DNA of 15,801 nucleotides from Hydrogenophaga sp. (lineage in GTDB: Bacteria; Pseudomonadota; Gammaproteobacteria; Burkholderiales; Burkholderiaceae_C), in the NCBI GenBank assembly GCA_030684755.1, contig JAUXXN010000620.1:1-15801 (forward strand). Reading direction: 5' to 3'. Positions 8,505-15,801 of the stretch are shown here, piece by piece. The notes below the pieces were generated by a model that had not been told where the DNA came from, did not search any database, and was given only the letters and a program-made list of their open reading frames with translations. Position 1 is the first letter of the stretch, and each line of letters begins with the position of its first letter. The position numbers were made by a program, and so were the translations under genes.

Positions 8505-9028
8505 ATCTGGCAGCCATGCCCACAGCAGGCTCTGGTTGTGTGACGCCCATCAAGTGGCGGCTGGTGGTGCTGGCGTGTGTGGTGCTGTTGACCGCCTGCG
8601 CCACGCCACAGCGTACCCCGCAGCCCGGCGAAACTGCGTGGAACGGCCGTCTTTCGGTGCGGGTAGACAGCGACCCACCCCAATCGTTTACTGCGGGCTT
8701 CGACCTTCGTGGCTCACCGCAAGCTGGCGAGTTGCAACTCACTTCCCCGCTGGGCAACACATTGGCCACGGTGCAGTGGTCACCACAAGGCGCTGATTTG
8801 CACCAAGGCCAACAAGTCACCACCCGCAGCAGCCTAGACCAACTCACCACCGAACTTATCGGTACCCACCTACCCGTGGCCGCTTTGTTTGGCTGGTTGC
8901 AGGGCCAACCCAGCGACGACCTCCATGGGTGGCAAGCCGACCTGGCACGGCAGCCCGAGGGCCGCATCACCGCCCGGCGTACAGCGCCTTTGCCTGCGGC
9001 CGAGCTGCGCATTGTTTTCCAACCATGA
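8501..9028 (+). CDS. lolB: Outer-membrane lipoprotein insertion protein LolB
   Basis: LolB accepts lipoproteins from the periplasmic carrier LolA and inserts them into the outer membrane; it is itself a lipoprotein. The 175-residue product has a signal peptide with hydrophobic run LVVLACVVLL and lipobox LLTAC, giving Cys33 as the lipidated residue after processing. The mature part has features expected of the family: WNGRLSVRV, the strand-rich segment FDLRGSPQAGELQLTSPLG, and LFGWLQGQP in the position of the conserved Trp-rich loop. The ATG at 8501 overlaps the TPR-gene stop and no Shine-Dalgarno sequence is visible, so translation is probably coupled. Its own stop overlaps the ispE ATG. LolB sequences are divergent, so the call rests on lipobox, size and its place before ispE together. 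Confidence 0.93.
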   Translation: MNLAAMPTAGSGCVTPIKWRLVVLACVVLLTACATPQRTPQPGETAWNGRLSVRVDSDPPQSFTAGFDLRGSPQAGELQLTSPLGNTLATVQWSPQGADLHQGQQVTTRSSLDQLTTELIGTHLPVAALFGWLQGQPSDDLHGWQADLARQPEGRITARRTAPLPAAELRIVFQP

Positions 9029-9930
9029 CACCCTCCCCATCGCGAACACCACTCAAGCGCTTGTTGGACGTACCTGCGCCCGCCAAACTAAATCTGTTTT
9101 TGCACATCACCGGTCGGCGTGCCGACGGTTACCACCTGCTGCAGTCGGTCTTCATGCTGATCGACTGGTGCGACACGCTGCAATTCGAACTGCGCCACGA
9201 TGGCGCCATCAGCCGCGAAGATCTCACACCCACCCAACTGCCCGCTGAAGACCTCACGGTGCGTGCCGCACGGCTCTTGCAAAAAGCCACGGGCTGCACA
9301 CTGGGCGCGCACATAGGTCTTGAAAAAAATCTGCCTGCCGAAGCGGGCATGGGAGGAGGCTCTTCAGACGCAGCCACCTGCCTCTTGGCCCTCAACAGGA
9401 TGTGGGGCCTGGGTTTGACCCGCAGCCAACTCGCATCGCTCGGATTGCAGTTGGGCGCAGACGTGCCGTTTTTCATTGGCGGTCGCAACGCTTGGGTAGA
9501 AGGTGTGGGCGAACAGTTGACGCCCATGCCACTGGCTGCTGCTCGGTTTGTGGTGGTCAAACCGCCTGGGGGAGCCTCAACACAATCGATTTTTAAGTCT
9601 CCCGATCTGAAACGCGACACAAAGCCTGCTATAATCCAAGGCTTTGCTGCATACGACGCAGATGATCCGCTAAAGCACAGTATCCAGAGCGTTCTGGAAT
9701 CTGGCCAAAACGATCTCCAGCCCGTCGCGCAAGCGTTATGCCCCGATATTGGTCACTGCATTTCATGGCTTGAAAGCCACGGTCTGCACGGGCGAATGAC
9801 CGGATCAGGCACGGCGGTTTTTGCGCAAATGCGACAGTTTCACAACCTGTCAGATGCTCCTAGCAACTGGTTGGTCAGAAATTGCAAAAATATGGATGCA
9901 CATCCATTGCTTGACTGGTGTTCCGGGTAG
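9025..9930 (+). CDS. ispE: 4-diphosphocytidyl-2-C-methyl-D-erythritol kinase IspE
   Basis: IspE phosphorylates 4-diphosphocytidyl-methylerythritol with ATP in the cytoplasmic MEP pathway of isoprenoid synthesis. The 301-residue GHMP kinase has PAPAKLNLFLHITGRR at 17-32 with Lys21, the ATP loop AGMGGGSSDAA at 107-117, catalytic Asp146 in LGADVPFF, and the C-terminal GHMP motif GRMTGSGTAVFA. The start is the ATG at 9025, overlapping the lolB stop; the frame is open upstream, but that extension is lolB sequence read in another frame. No Shine-Dalgarno is visible, which fits coupling to lolB. The last third is visibly richer in A+T than the rest and contains a promoter-like sequence. tRNA-Gln follows 95 bases after the stop. 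The protein is complete and of normal length (E. coli 283). Confidence 0.96.
   Translation: MTPSPSRTPLKRLLDVPAPAKLNLFLHITGRRADGYHLLQSVFMLIDWCDTLQFELRHDGAISREDLTPTQLPAEDLTVRAARLLQKATGCTLGAHIGLEKNLPAEAGMGGGSSDAATCLLALNRMWGLGLTRSQLASLGLQLGADVPFFIGGRNAWVEGVGEQLTPMPLAAARFVVVKPPGGASTQSIFKSPDLKRDTKPAIIQGFAAYDADDPLKHSIQSVLESGQNDLQPVAQALCPDIGHCISWLESHGLHGRMTGSGTAVFAQMRQFHNLSDAPSNWLVRNCKNMDAHPLLDWCSG
9607..9635 (+). promoter_or_regulatory. Promoter-like sequence inside ispE
   Basis: CTGAAA at 9607-9612 (four of six to the -35 consensus) and a perfect TATAAT at 9630-9635 are separated by exactly 17 bases. The site lies in the coding sequence of ispE (residues around KPAIIQG) and points toward tRNA-Gln and prs, about 390 bases upstream of the tRNA. 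It matches sigma-70 spacing well but could be chance in an A+T-richer stretch. Confidence 0.35.
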
Positions 9931-9933
9931 AAT
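9907..9933 (+). promoter_or_regulatory. Weak promoter candidate upstream of tRNA-Gln
   Basis: TTGCTT at 9907-9912 and TAGAAT at 9928-9933 (five of six to -10) are separated by 15 bases, shorter than ideal. A better -35-like box, TTGACT at 9911-9916, has only an 11-base spacer. The site overlaps the ispE stop and would give a leader of about 85 bases before the tRNA. A second weak pair, TTGATG at 9959-9964 and TAGGGT at 9982-9987 with a 17-base spacer, lies closer. Neither is convincing by itself. Confidence 0.25.
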
Positions 9934-9989
9934 CTCGGTTTACGCACAGCCTAGGCAGTTGATGCGTAACCTGCGAAAATTTAGGGTTT

Positions 9990-10015
9990 CCTGTAAAGCA
10001 CGTGTGCTAAACAGG
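9990..10015. repeat. 26-base interrupted palindrome before tRNA-Gln
   Basis: The two arms are CCTGT-AA-AGCAC and GTGCT-AA-ACAGG around a central GT. Ten base pairs form, with a symmetric AA/AA internal mismatch. It ends 10 bases before the first base of the mature tRNA. It lies in the 95-base gap between ispE and the tRNA and has no T-run after it, so it is not a standard terminator. It could be a regulator binding site or a hairpin in the tRNA precursor leader. Confidence 0.6.
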
Positions 10016-10025
10016 TAATCCCCGT

Positions 10026-10102
10026 AGGGGAGTCGCCAAGTTGGTAAAGGCACTGGATTTTGATTCCAGCATGCGAGGGTTCGAGTCCTTCCTCCCCTGC
10101 CA
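10026..10102 (+). tRNA. tRNA-Gln (anticodon TTG)
   Basis: A complete cloverleaf of 77 bases. The acceptor strands AGGGGAG (10026-10032) and CTCCCCT (10092-10098) pair perfectly, followed by discriminator G and an encoded CCA (10100-10102). The D stem is GCC/GGC. The anticodon stem CTGGA/TCCAG encloses loop TTTTGAT with anticodon TTG at 10060-10062. The variable loop is CATGC. The T stem GAGGG/CCTTC has one G-U pair and the T loop is TTCGAGT. It reads CAA codons, and CAG by wobble, and appears to be the only tRNA in the window. Its position between ispE and prs matches the arrangement in Pseudomonas, which argues against recent insertion. Confidence 0.97.
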
Positions 10103-10131
10103 TTTCATTTGATCCACACCACGTAACAAAC

Positions 10132-10156
10132 GGCCATCTTGCGGTGGCCATTTTTT
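10132..10156 (+). terminator. Intrinsic terminator after tRNA-Gln
   Basis: The stem GGCCAT (10132-10137) pairs with GTGGCC (10144-10149), including one T-G pair, around a 6-base loop. After one A comes a run of six T at 10151-10156. It lies 30 bases after the tRNA and 44 bases before the prs start, so it would end the tRNA transcript or attenuate read-through into prs. Confidence 0.8.
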
Positions 10157-10200
10157 ATCGGCGATCCTGTGGGGCCGTCGTAGAAACAGCTGGGAACACC

Positions 10201-11175
10201 ATGCAAGTTCAACCCCCGGATTTCATGATATTCACCGGCAACGCCAATCCGGTATTGGCCGCTGAAATTGCTCAACACTTGGGCACGCAGCTCGGCGCTG
10301 CCAACGTAGGTCGCTTTTCCGATGGCGAAGTGACGGTGGAAATCACCCAAAACGTCCGCGCCCGCGACATCTTCGTCATCCAGTCCACCTGCGCGCCGAC
10401 CAATGAGAACCTGATGGAACTCATCATCATGGTGGACGCCCTCAAGCGAGCGTCGGCCTCGCGCATTTCGGTTGTCATGCCCTATTTTGGTTATGCGCGC
10501 CAAGACCGCCGTCCCCGCTCAAGCCGCGTGCCCATCACCGCCAAGGTGGTGGCTAACATGCTGCAAGCTGTGGGTGTCGACCGAGTGCTGACTATGGACC
10601 TGCACGCCGACCAGATCCAAGGCTTCTTTGACATCCCGGTGGACAACATTTATGCATCGCCCGTGTTGCTGGGCGATTTGCGTACCAAAAACTATTCCGA
10701 CCTGCTGGTGGTCTCGCCCGACGTCGGTGGTGTGGTGCGCGCCCGTGCGCTGGCCAAGCAGCTGAACTGCGACATGGCCATCATCGACAAGCGCCGCCCC
10801 AAGGCCAACGTTTCAGAAGTGATGCACGTCATCGGCGATATTGACGGCCGCAACTGCGTGATCATGGACGACATGATCGACACCGCCGGCACGCTGGTGA
10901 AAGCCGCAGAAGTGTTGAAAGAGCGCGGCGCCAAAAGCGTTTACGCCTATTGCACACACCCGATTTTTTCCGGTCCCGCCATTGAGCGCATTGCCAAGGG
11001 CAGCGCGCTCGACGAGGTGGTTGTGACCAACACCATTCCTTTGTCGCAGGCTGCACAGGCCTGCGCCAAGATCCGCCAACTCTCCGTGGCGCCGCTGATG
11101 GCTGAAACCATCGCGCGCATTGCTTCGGGCGAGTCGGTCATGAGTTTGTTTGCCGACCAGGACAATCTGTTCTAA
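10201..11175 (+). CDS. prs: Ribose-phosphate pyrophosphokinase (PRPP synthetase)
   Basis: Prs transfers pyrophosphate from ATP to ribose 5-phosphate to make PRPP, the precursor for purines, pyrimidines, histidine, tryptophan and NAD. The 324-residue protein has typical class I length. Landmarks are FSDGEV (39-44), the segment [18 protein letters not shown] (94-111), [11 protein letters not shown] (133-143), the flexible-loop segment [11 protein letters not shown] (198-208) and the PRPP loop [13 protein letters not shown] (220-232). I chose the ATG at 10201 because the protein begins in the family-like way just before [10 protein letters not shown]; the frame runs open back into the tRNA gene, which is not coding. 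Only a weak site (GGGA) precedes the start. A terminator separates it from tRNA-Gln and another follows it, so it is probably its own transcription unit or is fed by partial read-through. Confidence 0.97.
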   Translation: MQVQPPDFMIFTGNANPVLAAEIAQHLGTQLGAANVGRFSDGEVTVEITQNVRARDIFVIQSTCAPTNENLMELIIMVDALKRASASRISVVMPYFGYARQDRRPRSSRVPITAKVVANMLQAVGVDRVLTMDLHADQIQGFFDIPVDNIYASPVLLGDLRTKNYSDLLVVSPDVGGVVRARALAKQLNCDMAIIDKRRPKANVSEVMHVIGDIDGRNCVIMDDMIDTAGTLVKAAEVLKERGAKSVYAYCTHPIFSGPAIERIAKGSALDEVVVTNTIPLSQAAQACAKIRQLSVAPLMAETIARIASGESVMSLFADQDNLF

Positions 11176-11197
11176 GACCCTGTCAGCAACAATGAGC

Positions 11198-11228
11198 GGG
11201 CAGTTCCCATGGTGGGGACCGCCCTTTT
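11198..11228 (+). terminator. Intrinsic terminator after prs
   Basis: GGGC-A-GTTCCC (11198-11208) pairs with GGGGAC-C-GCCC (11214-11224), with one A/C mismatch and one T-G pair, around a 5-base loop. Four T follow at 11225-11228. It begins 23 bases after the prs stop and ends 46 bases before rplY. The T-run is short, so termination may be partial. Confidence 0.72.
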
Positions 11229-11264
11229 GAAACAGAGGCGTTCTGGTCGCGGAACCCCTCAATT

Positions 11265-11268
11265 GGAG
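11265..11268 (+). promoter_or_regulatory. Ribosome binding site of rplY
   Basis: GGAG lies 6 bases before the ATG at 11275. It decides that start over an in-frame ATG at 11209, which lies inside the prs terminator loop and has no such site. Confidence 0.65.
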
Positions 11269-11274
11269 AATGTT

Positions 11275-11895
11275 ATGCAATTTGTCGCTTTTGAGCGCGC
11301 CAAGCAGGGTACGGGTGCGAGCCGCCGTCTCCGCAACACCGGTCGTGCGCCAGGTATCGTTTTTGGTGGCGAAGCCGCTGCGTCCCTGATCGAACTCGAT
11401 CACAACGCACTTTGGCACGCCTTGAAGAAGGAAACGTTCCATGCTTCCATCCTCGACATGGAAATCGCCGGTTCGGTGCAAAAAGTGCTGCTGCGCGATG
11501 TGCAGTACCACCCCTACAAGCCGCAAGTCCTGCATGTGGACTTCCAGCGCGTGGACGAAAAGACCCGCCTGCACAAGAAGGTGCCGCTGCATTTCATCAA
11601 CGGCGAAAGCTCGCCTGCGGTGAAAGAAGACAAGTGCGTGATCAACCACGTGATGACCGAGATCGAAATCGAGTGCCTGGCCACCCAGTTGCCCGAGCAC
11701 ATCACGGTTGACCTGGGCGCTGTCGTCAAGGGCTCCACCGTTCACACCGGCGACATCAAGCTGGACAAGAACGTCAAGTTGGTCATGCACGGCCGCAAGA
11801 ACCTGACCGTGGCCACCGTGGTCGAGCCCGTGACCGAAGTGATCGCCGCCCCTGTGGTTGTGGTCGAAGACAAGAAAGGCAAGAAGAAGAAATAA
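11275..11895 (+). CDS. rplY: 50S ribosomal protein L25, long form (Ctc/TL5 type)
   Basis: L25 binds 5S rRNA in the large ribosomal subunit. The 206-residue product is the long form. The N-terminal L25 domain (about 1-95) includes [18 protein letters not shown] and [21 protein letters not shown] second, TL5/CTC-type beta domain (about 100-190) includes [10 protein letters not shown] and [17 protein letters not shown] Val-rich then Lys-rich tail (KKGKKKK) ends the protein. The short E. coli L25 (94 residues) lacks the second domain; the long form is common in betaproteobacteria. The start at 11275 is supported by GGAG 6 bases upstream and by the family N-terminus. Strong terminators lie on both sides, so it is probably transcribed alone or by read-through from prs. 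Confidence 0.96.
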   Translation: MQFVAFERAKQGTGASRRLRNTGRAPGIVFGGEAAASLIELDHNALWHALKKETFHASILDMEIAGSVQKVLLRDVQYHPYKPQVLHVDFQRVDEKTRLHKKVPLHFINGESSPAVKEDKCVINHVMTEIEIECLATQLPEHITVDLGAVVKGSTVHTGDIKLDKNVKLVMHGRKNLTVATVVEPVTEVIAAPVVVVEDKKGKKKK

Positions 11896-11924
11896 GTCCT
11901 TCCGGACCTTTCTCCTTTCGCCTG

Positions 11925-11955
11925 AAACGGCCCGCTCTGCGGGCCGTTTCTGTTT
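11925..11955 (+). terminator. Intrinsic terminator after rplY
   Basis: A perfect 11-base-pair stem: AAACGGCCCGC (11925-11935) pairs with GCGGGCCGTTT (11939-11949) around the loop TCT, followed by CTGTTT. The T-run is formed partly by the stem itself. It begins 29 bases after the rplY stop and ends 23 bases before pth. The A-rich 5' arm could make it work on the minus strand too, but no gene there needs it. Confidence 0.8.
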
Positions 11956-11978
11956 GGTGTGTCAACGATAATTTGCGC

Positions 11979-13430
<1,452 letters not shown>

Positions 13431-13466
13431 GCCCTGAATTATGCGGGAGGGGCGCCGCCACGCGGC

Positions 13467-14081
13467 TCATTGGACCGGCAATAGCCGCAGCAGGTGAAAG
13501 GCGACTTGGCCGGCTTTGCCCTGGCGGTGTATCTCCAGCCCGATCTGGGCCAGTTCGTCAGCGCTCCAGACGCGGGGCGCTTCCAGGTAAATCAGCCCCG
13601 TTCGGCCCACGGCAGCACGGGCCGCTGCCAGTGCGGAAAGCACCAGGGCGTCGTTTTGCCCCTCTGCAAATGGCGGGTCCAGAAACACCACGTCCAGTCC
13701 TTGGCCACCCCGCTGGCGCAGAGCGGCCACACCGTCGCCGCGCTCCACACGGACGGTGTCGGCGGTGAGTTTGGTTTTGGTGCGGGTCAGGGCGCTCAGC
13801 AAGGCGCCGTCCTGCTCGACCAGCACCACCTCAGCGGCACCACGCGATGCGGCCTCGAAACCGAGGGCGCCGCTGCCTGCAAAGGCGTCGAGGCAGCGCA
13901 GGCCTTGCAGGTCTTGGCCGAGCCAGTTGAACAGGGTTTCGCGCACGCGCACGGGTGTCGGCCGCAGACCGGGATGGCTAGGCACCGGGAGAATGGTGCG
14001 CTTCCACTGGCCACCGATGATGCGCACCTCGTTGGGTGTGCTGGCTGGGCGCTTGTGCGCTGCAGGTGCTGGTTTTTTCAT
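13467..14081 (-). CDS. rsmD: 16S rRNA (guanine(966)-N(2))-methyltransferase RsmD
   Basis: RsmD methylates G966 of 16S rRNA using S-adenosylmethionine. The 204-residue product has the family N-terminal signature VRIIGGQWKR (19-28) and RPTPVRVRETLFNWLG (40-55). The SAM-binding motif I is LDAFAGSGALGFEAASRG (64-81), followed by the acidic VLVEQD (86-91), and the amino-methyltransferase motif IV DPPF is at 135-138. A basic, Pro/Ala-rich stretch of about 17 residues precedes the conserved part. The start is the ATG at 14081; no strong ribosome binding site is visible. It begins 16 bases after the stop of the M16 gene and is followed 36 bases later by coaD, so M16-M16-rsmD-coaD-ferredoxin is probably one operon. 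All active-site motifs are intact. Confidence 0.95.
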   Translation of the reverse strand: MKKPAPAAHKRPASTPNEVRIIGGQWKRTILPVPSHPGLRPTPVRVRETLFNWLGQDLQGLRCLDAFAGSGALGFEAASRGAAEVVLVEQDGALLSALTRTKTKLTADTVRVERGDGVAALRQRGGQGLDVVFLDPPFAEGQNDALVLSALAAARAAVGRTGLIYLEAPRVWSADELAQIGLEIHRQGKAGQVAFHLLRLLPVQ

Positions 14082-14097
14082 GCCCGTAGCTTAACGC

Positions 14098-15447
14098 TCA
14101 GGGCTGGGCGCCCACCACCACGGTGACCATGCGATCGGGTTGCAGCACACGGTTGAAAGCGCGGCGAATGTCGGCCACGCTCACCCGCTGCACCTGCTCG
14201 GTCCAGGTGTCCAGGTAGTCCAGCGGCAGGCCGTTCCAGGCGATGTTGGCCACGTTGTCCAGCAACTTGCGGTTGCTGTCGATGCGCAGCGCAAAACCGT
14301 TGATGAGGAAGTCTTTGGCGGCTTGCAACTCCACATCGGTGGGGCCCTGCTCAACAAACTGGCGCACCACGTCGCGCGCCACTGTCACAGCCTGGTCGGC
14401 TTGGTCGGGCCGGGTGGTCAGGCCCACCTGAAACGCACCGGCGTGCAGGCCGGGCGAGAAGTAGCTGTAGACGCTGTAGCTCAGGCCGCGTTTTTCGCGC
14501 ACCTCGGTGGTGAGGCGCGACACAAAGCCGCCGCCGCCCAAAATGTAGTTGCCCACGAACAGGGGGAAAAAGTCGGGGTCGTTGCGGGCGACGCCGGGCT
14601 GGCCCATGAGCACCTGCGCCTGGGCCGCTTCGAATGGCCGCTGCTCGTTCACCGCTTGCGCCAGCGGCTGCACCTGGGGCACGGCGGGCAAGGCCTCACA
14701 TCCGTGGGGCACCACGGCGCCCACCAACTGGCCCACGATGCGGTCGGCCTGCGCACGGTCGATGGCGCCCACCAGCGTCACCTGGGCGCGGCAGGCGGCC
14801 ACGTGGCGGCGGTAAAAGGCGCGCATGTCGGCCACGGAGATGGCGTTGAGTGTGGCGGCCACAGGCTCAAACCCGTAGGGATGGTTGCCGTACACGGCGC
14901 GGGCAAAGGCCCGGCCGGCCTGGGTGGCGGGTCGGGTGTCGGCTTCTTTCAGCGCGGCCAGCGTGCGCTCACGGTCGCGCTGCCACACCCGCTCGGGCCA
15001 GGCGGGGGCGGCGAGCTGGCGGGCCGCCAGGGCCACAGCGCGTTCCAGCAAGTCGGGTTCGGTGAGGGTGCGCAGCGACAGGCTGAAACGGTCGCTGCCG
15101 GCCTGGGCGCCAAACTGGGCACCCAGATCGACCCAGGCTTCGCTGAGCTGGTTTTCGTCCAGCGCGGGCTGCCCGCCCTGCGCCGCCACACCGGCTGAGA
15201 GCAGCCCGGCGGTGGCGCTGGCCAGGCCGGCTTGCGCAGAGGGGTCGCGGCGGCTGCCGCCGTCAAAGTCGAGCTGCACGTCCAGCATGGGAATGGACGG
15301 GCTGGCCACGAGGTACACGCGGGCGCCGCTGGCGTGCGTCCAGTGTTGGATCGGGATGGCGGCCTGTGCGGGCAGCACGGCGCTCAGCGCCAGCAGGCCG
15401 GCCAAGACAGATAACGGGCGTGCGAAGTGAAGCATGGATTTCAGCAT
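14098..15447 (-). CDS. M16 family peptidase-like protein lacking the zinc motif
   Basis: An exported member of the M16 (pitrilysin/insulinase-like) family, 449 residues from the ATG at 15447. A signal peptide covers about residues 1-29 (hydrophobic LSVLAGLLALSAVLPAQA). Two M16 domains follow. In the N-terminal domain the place where a catalytic HxxEH would stand reads GLASATAGLL (74-83), so the zinc ligands and catalytic Glu are absent. The C-terminal domain keeps the conserved Arg/Tyr pair in VREKRGLSYSVYS (R320, Y324). This is the pattern of the non-catalytic partner of a heterodimeric M16 peptidase. The catalytic partner is probably the next gene upstream. A TTG at 15480 would overlap that gene's stop, and an ATG at 15435 is another option; none has a good ribosome binding site. 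rsmD follows after 16 bases. The substrate is unknown. Confidence 0.9.
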   Translation of the reverse strand: MLKSMLHFARPLSVLAGLLALSAVLPAQAAIPIQHWTHASGARVYLVASPSIPMLDVQLDFDGGSRRDPSAQAGLASATAGLLSAGVAAQGGQPALDENQLSEAWVDLGAQFGAQAGSDRFSLSLRTLTEPDLLERAVALAARQLAAPAWPERVWQRDRERTLAALKEADTRPATQAGRAFARAVYGNHPYGFEPVAATLNAISVADMRAFYRRHVAACRAQVTLVGAIDRAQADRIVGQLVGAVVPHGCEALPAVPQVQPLAQAVNEQRPFEAAQAQVLMGQPGVARNDPDFFPLFVGNYILGGGGFVSRLTTEVREKRGLSYSVYSYFSPGLHAGAFQVGLTTRPDQADQAVTVARDVVRQFVEQGPTDVELQAAKDFLINGFALRIDSNRKLLDNVANIAWNGLPLDYLDTWTEQVQRVSVADIRRAFNRVLQPDRMVTVVVGAQP

Positions 15448-15476
15448 GGTGGCGTCTGTGAACAACTTCGGCGGGC

Positions 15477-15801
15477 TCAATGACGACCCAAGGCGGGGCG
15501 CGAAGGGGCCGGGGCGCCACTGGCAGCGTTGCGCCGGCTGGGGTCGGGCACCAGCACGGCGGTGGTGAGCTGCTCGTCGGAAAAATAGCGTTGTGCCACC
15601 GACTGCACCTGCGCCGCCGTGACCTGGCGCAACGCGGCCATGAGGCGGTCGCCGGTGTTCACGTCCATGCCGTTGATCCAGTAGTTGCCCAGCTCACGGG
15701 CCTGGTTGAACACCGAGTCCAGTTTGTAAATTTCACCGGCGGTCCATTGGGTTTTGACGCGTTGCAGTTCGGCCGCGCTGACGCCTTCGCGGGCGATGCG
15801 C
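15477..15801 (-). CDS. M16 family peptidase, C-terminal fragment (cut by window edge)
   Basis: Only the last 107 residues are visible; the gene continues beyond base 15801. The fragment contains VSAAELQRVKTQWTAGEIYK, ELGNYWINGMD and VTAAQVQSVAQRYF, which resemble the end of the C-terminal M16 domain, followed by VLVPDP and a short low-complexity tail rich in Ser, Ala and Pro. It lies 29 bases upstream of the M16-like gene that lacks the zinc motif, on the same strand. By analogy with tandem M16 pairs in other proteobacteria, this one probably carries the HxxEH motif, but that region is outside the window, so catalytic status cannot be seen. Confidence 0.85.
   Translation of the reverse strand, partial: RIAREGVSAAELQRVKTQWTAGEIYKLDSVFNQARELGNYWINGMDVNTGDRLMAALRQVTAAQVQSVAQRYFSDEQLTTAVLVPDPSRRNAASGAPAPSRPALGRH

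Noticed and set aside
10060..10200. Upstream extension of prs starting inside the tRNA
   Set aside because: It would run through the tRNA and an intrinsic terminator. The conserved Prs N-terminus starts at the ATG at 10201.
10813..11790. 325-codon minus-strand open frame spanning prs and rplY
   Set aside because: It lies opposite two well-recognised genes and across a terminator hairpin, and its product is His/Val-rich and unlike known proteins.
11967..11972. GATAAT just before pth as a -10 box
   Set aside because: It ends 6 bases before the ATG and has no reasonable -35 at 16-18 bases; the space is taken by the rplY terminator.
14140..15198. 352-codon plus-strand open frame opposite the M16 gene
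   Set aside because: It is rich in His, Gly, Val and Gln, the typical appearance of the antisense of a high-G+C gene, and has no domain-like pattern. The minus-strand protein has a signal peptide and M16 features.

Overview
The window reads as a chromosomal housekeeping segment of a betaproteobacterium, most likely order Burkholderiales and family Comamonadaceae. This is inferred from protein character (RecN, RapZ, the dynamin-like GTPase, long-form L25), from the block TPR protein-lolB-ispE-tRNA-Gln-prs-rplY-pth, which is shared by beta- and some gammaproteobacteria, and from a moderately high G+C content. Coding density is very high. No gap between genes reaches 300 bases; the longest are about 95-100 bases. 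I see no insertion sequence, prophage, CRISPR array, toxin-antitoxin pair or other accessory cargo.

Layout. (1) 1-2613, plus strand: the last codons of an upstream gene, then recN (double-strand-break repair) and rapZ (nucleotide-binding RNA adaptor). (2) 2624-6577, minus strand: mutM, then a large dynamin-like GTPase, then mutY. The two glycosylases that handle 8-oxoguanine damage flank the GTPase, and the GTPase stop overlaps the mutY start. (3) 6672-9930, plus strand: a secreted TPR-repeat protein, lolB and ispE, joined by ATGA stop/start overlaps. (4) 10026-11895, plus strand: tRNA-Gln(UUG) with its own terminator, prs with its own terminator, and rplY with its own terminator. (5) 11979-12662, plus strand: pth, whose 3' end overlaps the convergent ferredoxin gene by 64 bases. 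(6) 12599-15801, minus strand, transcribed right to left: two M16 peptidase-like genes, rsmD, coaD and a YfhL-type 2[4Fe-4S] ferredoxin.

Functionally the window combines genome maintenance (recN, mutM, mutY), translation (tRNA-Gln, rplY, pth, rsmD), central metabolism (prs for PRPP, ispE for isoprenoids, coaD for CoA) and envelope biogenesis (lolB, the TPR protein, the M16 pair). The points most worth a second look are the GTPase between mutM and mutY with its altered P-loop, the palindrome and anti-acceptor sequence just before tRNA-Gln, the TPR protein as a possible non-lipidated counterpart of Pseudomonas LbcA, and the pth/ferredoxin tail overlap. I did not find a clearly new multi-gene system here.
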